The position numbers and the translations under genes are program-made. A stretch of DNA of 64,000 nucleotides from JAYSSF01 sp043772005 (lineage in GTDB: Bacteria; Patescibacteriota; Gracilibacteria; Absconditabacterales; Absconditicoccaceae): contig JAYVGP010000008.1 of the NCBI GenBank assembly GCA_043772005.1, positions 1-64,000 on the forward strand. The letters run 5' to 3'. This document shows positions 56,137 through 64,000 of this stretch, piece after piece; position 1 is the stretch's first letter, and each line of letters starts with the position of its first letter. The notes beneath the pieces are model-generated. The model made no database searches, was not told where the DNA came from, and saw only the letters and a list, made by a program, of their open reading frames with translations.

Positions 56137-56596
56137 AGATTTTACTTTGTTGTATATGATGAGTAACACACAGTCCTAAAATCAATATAAATGCAGCACA
56201 AGCAAGCATCGGAATTGTAACTCAGAAATACTGCCAATCAATAATTGCACATGACTTGCTACCGGGAATACAGAATCATGACTCACTCACTACTCATGCT
56301 TGGAGGAGGATTTGATATCCTGTTAGGAGTAGTCATCCGACACTGAGTGGTGTAATATACTTGATACTACCATGATCACGACAGTATAGTCAGATTGTAC
56401 TAATGATCACCATAGGATAGAGTGCTATCCTCGCATATCGACATAGACTACATGGCTCTAGTGCATTATCAAGATTAAATAAATCTTCACTCACCATATT
56501 GGCAACAGGGTCACCATAATATCAGAAGTACAGTGAGATTAGTGATCCTCCAAGTGAGATGAGGAAGATGAGAGTGAGGGTAGTTTTGGGGGACAT
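56129..56596 (-). CDS. DsbB/BdbC-like disulfide bond formation protein
   Basis: 155 aa. Four hydrophobic helices and two Cys pairs: EPCSLCRYARIALYP after the first helix, the family's CxxC, and FCIPGSKSCAII before the last helix. DsbB passes electrons from the disulfide-making thioredoxin to quinone. The thioredoxin partner (DsbA/BdbD) is not in the window. The Cys-rich secreted proteins here could be substrates. Confidence 0.8.
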
Positions 56597-56622
56597 ATTT
56601 TGACCTTAAAGTTTATAAATTT

Positions 56623-57738
56623 TTATTTTTTGACTAGTGTGATAATAATAATTTCACTGTGAGTTCCAACTCTTTGTGGTGGTCATCGAGTACCGACACC
56701 GCTAGTCGTGATGATCCAGCTTTGACCAATCTGGTTGAGTCCATAAGAAAATACCCCAAATACCTTACGAGCAAAGAAATATCCAGGCCATACCTGTCAC
56801 TGATGTACATGTCACGCTACTTGTAGATCAATACCAAACTGGTCAACAATCTCTACATGGCTTGGGATATGTTTGATAAGAATGGAGGCCTGACGGCGAT
56901 CTCGTTTGAGCTTGTTCATCACAGAGATAAATCAAGTCGTCTGATGCGTAGAGCTATAATCTACTCCGATGATTTGTAGTCCATCCACTGTAGTGACTTG
57001 ATTGTTAAGAACATGGATTCATGCTTGTGTGAGATGCTGGAGGTAATTATTGAGATTATTATATTCTTCATGGTTACCAGGTGCAAAGTAGGTGCCATGG
57101 GGAGTCTTAATATTAGCTAGAGCTAAAGCTAAAGAAGTATCATTTGCGCTAACTCCGTCATAAAAATCTCCCGCGACCAACAACATTTGTACTCACTGTC
57201 ACTCGATCTGTGGACGAATACGATGGAGTAGTCAGATATTTCTCACTGCTCATACATGTGTATCTGCGATCATTGCGATTTTTTTGCCTTCCCATGATGC
57301 TGGGAGATTCTCCATTGGTACAATATAATTGACGATTTTGGTTTGGTTGCTATTTCGTATTCCGTATGCACTGACTCATACTGCTATCATGAGTACCACT
57401 TTGCTGATTATCATCATAGGTAGAGCTCATCAGGTAGCTGTATTGATCCACATACATATAAATATAATCACACTCGCTAGAAATAGCCGATATGTAGTTC
57501 ACAGCCATACAGCAGTCATAGTATATACTGCTGAGACGATAGGATGATAGATATATCTTACAATCATAGACATGGCAATAAAGCTGACTGATAATCATGC
57601 TAAGATCCATGTGAGTGTGTGTTCTTGCCTCAATCCAAGGATAAACGATGATTTGATCGCATAGTACGTACCGATATGACCCACTCATATAAGAGTGGTG
57701 ATGATGATCAGAAAGATGATGATTTGAAGATATTTCAT
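56623..57738 (-). CDS. membrane metallophosphoesterase (YkuE-like)
   Basis: 371 aa. Four to five N-terminal helices are followed by the calcineurin-like core: IADTHVWAVRN, VAGDFYDGVSA, GNHEEYNNL, and VAGHVHQGQVW, which give the D-x-H / GD / GNHE / H / GHxH metal ligands. Members remove phosphates from lipid or nucleotide substrates; some act on UDP-diacylglucosamine or alkaline-phosphatase-like substrates. Role here unclear. Confidence 0.88.
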
Positions 57739-57772
57739 GAGATATATATGTTGATTTTGGGTTTATTTACAA

Positions 57773-59566
57773 TTATATTTCTGCCAACTCAAACCACTTT
57801 TCCTCAAGCTCATTAATTTTGGCGGTGAGTTCATTGATCTGTGAGCCAACACGAGTATAGTCAACATAGTCCAGTCACACTTCATCCAGTTGGAGGAGGA
57901 GTTTATCTTTTTGTGTTGTGAGTTTGGTGATTTGTTTCATGTATTCATTCATCGTATATGAGTTCGCGTGTTTACGAGGGGCAGGTTGCGAGTCGGATTC
58001 TTCTGATCAAGAATTGGTGGTAGTATTATTTGCCTTTAGCTTTCCACCTTTAGCCTTTAGTTGATAGTCTGTATAACTTCCCCAAAAATCTGTAATCTGG
58101 CCATTACCCTCCATTACAAATAGATGATCCACGAGCTTATCCATAAAATATCTATCATGTGAGATAATCACGAGACATCCACTATAACTCATCAGAAACT
58201 GCTCCAAGATATTGATCGTCATAATATCAAAATCATTGGTCGGTTCATCCAAGATTAGGAAGTTAGGATTCTGTATCAAGACCATCAGGAGCGCAAGTCT
58301 ACGCTTCTCTCCACCACTCAGTGACCCAAGCAGCGTACGCTGTTGCTTCTGTCCAAACATAAACTGTTCGAGGAGTGATGAGGCTGACATCACTGTAGTT
58401 CACCACCTGATCTGGTTACCCATCTCTTGGATGAGTCACAGGACTGTCTGAGCTTGGTTTCGAGCAGGGAGTTGCTGTTCATAGTGTCATACGCTGATCG
58501 TACTTCATCGTACAATACTACCGCTATCTGCTGGAATTTGCTCGAGTAGTAACTTGATCAACGAACTCTTTCCTACGCCATTTGGTCCGATGATTCATAC
58601 TCTCTCTCCAGCATGAAACTCATGATTAAAGCGATCCACGATAGGCTTAGATTCAAATGATTTGGTCAGGTTTTTGACTTTGAGTACCAGTCATCCGAGT
58701 CTGGAGTGATGTGATGATCATAGATCCAATGCGTTATTAATATGAGCGACACGACCCTTCTGATCAGTTAGTGTGTCTGCTACCTCTTCGAATTGTCATG
58801 ATCTATAGTTGGATTTGGTCTGTCTACCTTGTGGTGCTCTACGCATCCACTCGAGCTCTTGCTTGTAGAGTTGCTTCATTTTGTGCAGAGTAGACTGTTC
58901 GATGGCTTCACGCTCTGCTTTATTCTGGATATAGTAGCTGTAGTTACCAGTATAGGTGCGGATCTGACCGTGTTCAAGTTCATAGATATGCGTACACACA
59001 TGCTCGAGGAAGTATCTATCATGAGTGATAAGGAGGACCGTGATATTACCCGTCGTAAGGTATGACTCAAGCCACTCGATCATCTGGATATCCAAATGGT
59101 TGGTCGGTTCATCCAGGATCAGGAAATCTGGCTGATCAATCAAGACCTGTGCGAGAGACAAACGCTTGACCTCTCATCATGACAGCAGTCAGACAGTCTG
59201 ATCTTTCATATCCCACAGCCCGAGCTCTGTGAGGATGAGTTGTGCTTGGATCTCATAGTCCCATATACCAAGCTCATGCATTTGTAATACTTTATCATCA
59301 GTGACGAGTGTATCTCGGGTGGTTTTACTCGGATCCAGATTATGCTCCTGTGTGAGGATACGAGTACGGATATTATGATTGAGTTCTACGGTGCCTTCGG
59401 GATAGAGCATGGTACCCATGATGACGTTGAGCAGACTTGTTTTACCAGTACCATTACGAGCGATGAGAGCAACTCTCTGTCATGGGATGATAGTCATATC
59501 AAGATGATCAAACAAGACCTTATCTCAGAAGTGTTGGGAGAGGTTACGGATGGTGAGGTAGGACAT
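57773..59566 (-). CDS. ABC-F family ATPase (Uup/EttA type)
   Basis: 597 aa. Two ATP-binding cassettes: Walker A ARNGTGKTSL and GPNGVGKSSL; signatures GLLSGGEVKRL and GSLSGGEKRRL; Walker B DFLILDEPTNHLD and NFLILDEPTNDFD. No membrane segments; a linker helix with KMKQLYKQELEWMRRAP lies between the cassettes, and a C-terminal coiled coil. ABC-F proteins act on ribosomes or DNA rather than transport. Several signature glycines (GLLSGG) are TGA. Confidence 0.9.
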
Positions 59567-59716
59567 AAGACAATAGGACAAAAGTAGGAGAAAAACGGGT
59601 TTAAGATAGGAGATTCAGTGGAATTATATTGATTTAGTGGTGATTTTCCATCTCCAGAATATTGACATATCATAAAAATATAAAATGACTTGAAAAGAGA
59701 GAGAGAGAGGTTTGAT

Positions 59717-59818
59717 ATGGTTGATAAAAATAAAAATAAAACTCAACAGCTGGATCCTGCTACAAAACAAGTTATTGCTTGTATGGACAAGTCGGCGAAA
59801 ATCCGAATACTGAAGTGA
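59717..59818 (+). CDS. possible standard-code small ORF
   Basis: 33 aa, MVDKNKNKTQQLDPATKQVI and so on, with a GAGAGAGAGG purine run 8 bases before the ATG. It ends at TGA 59816-59818, which overlaps the GTG start of the next gene (GTGA). If TGA were read as Gly it would continue only six codons to a TAG. The arrangement fits translational coupling under the standard code, at odds with the rest of the window. Confidence 0.4.
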   Translation: MVDKNKNKTQQLDPATKQVIACMDKSAKIRILK

Positions 59819-60714
59819 AAAAACTCTTTTTTTTAGTTATTATTGTATTTTGTTTTTCTTGTAAGTCTTCCAAAGAAGAGAAAATAAGAAATGGAATCCA
59901 TCTATCTGAGTTATTAGAACCTTTTAGTCCGGAAGGACTTGAAAAACATCTATACAGTGAAGGATTTGAAAAGTTTTACTCTCAGCTTGAAAGTAGTTTG
60001 CAGCTAATGAAAGAGAGTCGTTTAGTAAAATACGATACAACATTATCTCCAAACATGTCTGCTATAGTTAGCTATAAGACTGGAATCAAATTTTGGAATG
60101 GTGAAGTTTTATTGTATGACTTGAATGACCCATCTTTCTTATTTGTGGATAATGGGTCTGTGCGATTAAATATCCATCGATTATATCAAAAAGAAAATCT
60201 GAAGATAGTTATGAGGATTGCTCTTATGAATGAAGCAACTAATCTTGTTTTTGGAGACCCATTGAATCAATCGGTAGAGGGATTAATGAAAGAAGAACTA
60301 TTATCGGATTTCATTATGTCTTTGTGTTCAGATGAGGAGCTGTATTTACAGGAGTGGTTTAGGCTTGTGTCAGGTAGATTTGATCCAGCTTTAAATACTG
60401 GAGATTATGCTAAAATGAGTGTTTCTCAAATTGCAAATGCTCAAGTTTATCCTTTGGGGTCCGTAGGCTACATTGAGACTATGAGAGAATACTCTTACTT
60501 ACTTTCAAATGTGGTTGGTAGAAGTAGTGAGGAGTTAAGTTCTTTACAGAGTAATCAAGTTACTTTTCTTGATATGATTTGTAAAGATAATAATGAATGT
60601 TACGGTCAAGGTATAGTATCTTTTTGGTCACAACAGCTTACAAAAGAGCAAAAACTTACATTAAAAAAGGAGTGTAAAGAGAAATTTAAAGAAGAAATAG
60701 AAAAATACTGGTAA
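59815..60714 (+). CDS. lipoprotein-like protein lacking any UGA codon
   Basis: 299 aa from GTG 59815 (an upstream in-frame TTG at 59779 is less likely). The start gives VKKLFFLVIIVFCFSCKSSK, a signal sequence with a Cys at the lipobox position, though FSC lacks the usual small residue. About 15 glycines, none TGA. Unrecognised helical domain with FCYGQ-type Cys near the C-terminus. The base composition and codon use differ from neighbours. Recent acquisition from a standard-code donor, or a genuine unusual gene; contamination cannot be excluded. Confidence 0.65.
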   Translation: MKKLFFLVIIVFCFSCKSSKEEKIRNGIHLSELLEPFSPEGLEKHLYSEGFEKFYSQLESSLQLMKESRLVKYDTTLSPNMSAIVSYKTGIKFWNGEVLLYDLNDPSFLFVDNGSVRLNIHRLYQKENLKIVMRIALMNEATNLVFGDPLNQSVEGLMKEELLSDFIMSLCSDEELYLQEWFRLVSGRFDPALNTGDYAKMSVSQIANAQVYPLGSVGYIETMREYSYLLSNVVGRSSEELSSLQSNQVTFLDMICKDNNECYGQGIVSFWSQQLTKEQKLTLKKECKEKFKEEIEKYW

Positions 60715-60740
60715 AATTCTTTAGTTTCTTGAAGAATTAA

Positions 60741-60775
60741 AAAAATCTTCCAAATTTTCAAAGGAAGATTTTTTT
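60741..60775. terminator. intrinsic terminator
   Basis: AAATCTTCC / GGAAGATTT 9-bp stem with an 11-base loop and runs of A and T on the two sides. It serves both the plus-strand lipoprotein gene and the minus-strand secA. Confidence 0.85.
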
Positions 60776-60781
60776 CTATTT

Positions 60782-63700
60782 CTATTTCACTCCATGACAT
60801 TTTTTATACTTCTTTCCACTTCCACATGGGCAGAGATCGTTGGGTCAGACTTTACCACTATCAGCTTTAGTGACGACCTGGACATTGGAGCTGACTTTAC
60901 TCGTGTTGACCTGTACGGTCTGGATTTTGCGTTGTGGGTTGTCTCCTGTGTTATCATCAAACTGGTCTGCATTAGTCATGACATGTGAGGTATCAACCAC
61001 ATCATGAGCCTCTACAACGAGAGTCTGACTAGATGATTTTACATTATCATCGTGCTGTTGGATTTGGCGGAAGATCGTGTTAAGTACCTTGGACTTGATC
61101 GTGAGCCATAGCTGCTCAAACAGATCATAACTCTCAGCCTTGTAGATCAAGAGAGGGTCTTGTTGTGCATAACCATACAGACCTACTTTATCTCTCAGGT
61201 GTTGCATGGTGTCGATATGTTCGATCCACTGTTCATCCAGTACTTCGAGGTACAGATTTTTGAAATACTGATGCACTTGAGTCGCATCCCAGAAACCTGA
61301 CCATCTATCGATCTGACCTTCCAAAAGGCGAGTAGCTGTAGCTGCAATATTAGATTTATGACTGATCTCTGTCACCATTTGCTCATCTCGTTCGATCACA
61401 AAGTCTTGTTTGAGGTTCTCGAGTAACTCTGCGTCGCTGGTGTTGAGTTTGTGGTGCTGTGCTATAGTATTGCTTACTACTTCATTAATCCATCATCTGA
61501 CCTCAGTATAGATTGGGGATTGATCGACTGTATTGTATCTGACTGCGTTGCTTGGTTTGCATCTAGATCCGAGTTGATCAATCGTATTTTGTGTATCAGT
61601 ATGTAGGAAGCTATTGGTGATTCCAGCTATTACTGCACTATCCAAACTTTCTTGCTTATGATCAAAATACATCGTAGTTGAAGAATCAATACCCAGTGTT
61701 GAATATAGTTTTTTGAAGTATTCTGAATCACTTTTACTGGGATTATTTTCGTATGATATAATTTCAAATTGATAGTCTATAAGAAGCTCTTTGATGAGAT
61801 CAAGTTTTTCTCCTGATGCATTTGTAACTACGATCTTACGTTGAGATAGGGTTTTAAGATATTGGGCAAGCTCAAGATTAAGTGACCAAGTGTTGCTGTC
61901 ATATTCTTCATTCGAGTTAATAATTCACCTTACTGCGTCTACCAAAATTATTTTTACCTCTTGGCTCTTTCCGCCTTTTTTGACTCCTTCGAGGATTTCA
62001 TCTCTCTTGCCATATACCTTGAGTCTCTGCTTGTTAACAACACTATCGTAGTCATAGAGGTGCTTACGGATACTATAATTATGAGCTTCCATCTGAGTCT
62101 GAGCTCTCACAATCGAATTAGTAAACATTGACTGGCTACTGAGTTGTTGTTCCATCTCTTCTTGATTACCAGCAAATTTGCCAGCCATCGCGAGGATACT
62201 TTGCATACTTGATCATCACATCTTACGCATGATCTCATCATCAAACGATACATAGAACTGTGATACTCCGGGGTCTCATTGTCTACCTGCACGACCTCTG
62301 AGCTGATTATCAATACGTCTGGATTCGTGCTTCTCTGTACCCAGGACAAAGAGTCCAAATTGAATATCTACTTCATTATACTGAGTAGGTTTCATTTCTG
62401 ACTGTGTGATGGTGAGTGTTGCATATGGTTTTGTATCTTGTTTGGTGGTTACCTTAGTTTGTATAGTGTAGCCATGCTTATCTCATAGTGCATTGAGTAT
62501 CAGATCTAACTCTCATTGGCTAGCGATATGCAGTACAAGTCAGATATCGCTATGATCACCGATTTGTTTGTTAATCCAGTTTGCATAGTTTACGGCAATC
62601 TTATCATTGAGTCATTTTTCCAGCTTAATATCCGTACCACGACCTGCCATATTGGTAGCCACCACCACAGATCCATATTGTCCACCATTACCCACGATCG
62701 TAGCCTCCTGCTCAAAGAATTTAGCATTCAATACGTAGTGATTAATAGTTGCTTGGCGAAGCAGGGTAGAGACGAGCTCAGATGTATGGATACTACTAGT
62801 TCCGATTAAGATTGGTTGACCTATGCTGTGATAAAATTGTACCGTATCAATCGTTGCCTTCCACTTGCTGTTTTGATCAAAGAAAATTCTATCATTACGA
62901 TCTACTCTGGTGATAGGCTTGTTGGTGGGGATCGAGAGTACCTCAAGATCATAGATTTTCTCAAGTTCTTCTCACTCAGTTGTGGCAGTACCAGTCATAC
63001 CAGCAAGCTTACCATACAGTTTGAAAAAGTGTTGATAGGTGATAGTAGCAATTGTCTTAGCTTCTTGTTTGATACTGATCTTCTCTTTTGCTTCAATTGC
63101 TTGGTGCAGTCACCCTTGGAATCTACGACCAGGCATGATACGACCAGTATTTTCATCCACAATCATCACTTCATCGCCTTGGATGATATATTCTTTACCT
63201 TCGTGATATGCAGCTTTGGCGCTGAGCGCATTTTCAATATGATGAATTTCATCATATCCTAGATCTCTATAGATATTCTCTACTCCCATAATCTGCTCGA
63301 GTTTGGATATTCCGATTTCTGACAAGGTGACAGCTTTGCTCTTTTCGTCCAAGTAATAATCTCCGTCGGTAGTGTTGTCTTGCTCCGATTCATCATTTTT
63401 CATTAGTTCAGCAAGGAATCATTTACTGACTTTTTTGGCCTTGCTTGATTGCACGAGTGACTTGACGATTTCAGAGTATCTGACATATTTGTCGATCGGG
63501 TCATTGTTTGGCTGAGACATAATCATCGGAGTTCTCGCCTCATCGATGAAGACACTATCTGCTTCATCCACAATCGCAAAATGCAATCCACGATTGAGTA
63601 GTCTGCGGTTATCGGGGTTTTTCTCCAGATTATCTCTGAGGTAGTCAAACCCAATTTCTGTTGATTCTACATAGATGATGTCGGATTCATATTGTGCTTT

Positions 63701-64000
63701 GTGTTCATGCTGGGGAGTATATTTGTTGATGCTTCAGACCGTGAGTCATAGCCACTTGTACAGATGTCACATCCACTCAGCATCACGAGATGCGAGATAG
63801 TCATTGACGGTGACGACATGGACAGGGTTGCCAGTAAGGGCATTGAGATATGCGGGCAGAGTAGCGACGAGAGTTTTACCTTCGCCAGTACGCATCTCAG
63901 CGATCTTACCCTGATGGAGTACGATACCTCCGATCAGCTGTACATCGTATGGGATCATATCCCAAGTTTGAGTAGTATCTTTGACCGCGAGAGACTGTCC
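60782..64000 (-). CDS. secA: SecA protein-export ATPase with inserted HAD-like domain (N-terminus cut by window end)
   Basis: At least 1073 codons; the beginning lies beyond the window. SecA drives proteins through SecYEG. Visible: the motor AEMRTGEGKTLVATLPAYLN, DEVMIVDENTGRIMPGRRF, RGRAGRQGDPGVSQFYVS, KHLYDYDSVVNKQRL and the zinc-binding C-terminus LCPCGSGKKYKKCHG. Between DEILEG and the next helical scaffold is about 130 extra residues (about 61560-61960): KIILVDAVRGII, KIVVTNASGEKLDLIKELL, NPSKSDSEYFKKLYSTLG, MYFDHKQESLDSAVIAGITN, matching HAD-type motifs I to IV. In motif I the second Asp is replaced by Val (DAV), so the domain may be non-catalytic. Confidence 0.92.

Noticed and set aside
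1..64000. Many split genes, as if the region were full of pseudogenes
   Set aside because: The breaks are TGA codons at conserved glycines; joining frames restores complete known proteins, so this is recoding, not decay.
1..64000. TGA as selenocysteine or tryptophan
   Set aside because: TGA falls at glycine positions in P-loops, lipoboxes and Rossmann motifs, and TGG is used for Trp as usual.

Overview
Organism and code. The window reads as a chromosome segment of a Candidate Phyla Radiation bacterium of the Absconditabacteria (SR1) or Gracilibacteria (BD1-5) type, in which UGA encodes glycine (genetic code 25). In nearly every gene TGA falls in frame exactly where the family has a conserved glycine: the FAD-binding GxGxxG of phytoene desaturase, the lipobox glycine of a CreA-like lipoprotein, Walker and Nudix glycines. 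Genes end only with TAA or TAG. All coordinates below join reading frames across TGA; read with the standard code most of these genes would look shattered.

Layout. 1-520: decayed partial ORFs. 522-6700: a TraG/VirD4-like ATPase with a C-terminal S1-like domain, a CHC2 zinc-finger protein, a DnaQ exonuclease and two membrane or exported proteins. 6.7-12.5 kb: an unknown protein, a LytTR regulator, CreA, a DUF4153-like membrane protein, an EEP phosphatase, an HD protein and a lipoprotein, mostly on the minus strand. 12.5-15.6 kb: lysyl-tRNA synthetase, divergent from a C39-like lipoprotein. 15.9-33.3 kb: very large unrecognised proteins (957, 1780 and 1626 aa) with small partners, and a minus-strand adenylate-kinase/membrane fusion. 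33.4-39.9 kb: leucyl-tRNA synthetase, a Kazal/META secreted protein, an Excalibur protein and a DUF937-like protein. 40-44.2 kb: a carotenoid operon (crtB, a UbiA-type prenyltransferase, crtI) preceded by a structured, possibly RNA-coding element. 44.3-56 kb: lytic-transglycosylase-like protein, RecB-like nuclease, FtsK, primary sigma factor, VirB2-like pilin, tRNA-Leu(CAA), SSB, signal peptidase I. 56-64 kb: DsbB-like protein, metallophosphoesterase, ABC-F ATPase, a possible standard-code gene pair, and secA running off the window end.

Main discovery. Four unrelated housekeeping enzymes each carry an extra, complete, in-frame foreign domain inside their fold: Nudix in the OB-fold of LysRS, a second Nudix in the CP1 editing domain of LeuRS, a nucleotidyltransferase-like domain in phytoene desaturase CrtI, and a HAD-like domain in the C-terminal half of SecA. 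Both ends of each host resume normal family sequence. So many domain insertions in one 64-kb stretch suggests a recurrent process in this lineage, or moonlighting fusions such as Ap4A turnover for LysRS.

How genes work together. The TraG-like ATPase, VirB2-like pilin and CHC2 protein are parts expected of a DNA-uptake or conjugation apparatus. Signal peptidase, SecA, DsbB-like protein and several Cys-containing lipoproteins form an export route. crtB, crtI and the prenyltransferase make and extend carotenoids. The large proteins have Gly/Ala-rich membrane segments and coiled coils and may be cell-surface or host-contact factors, but that is inference.
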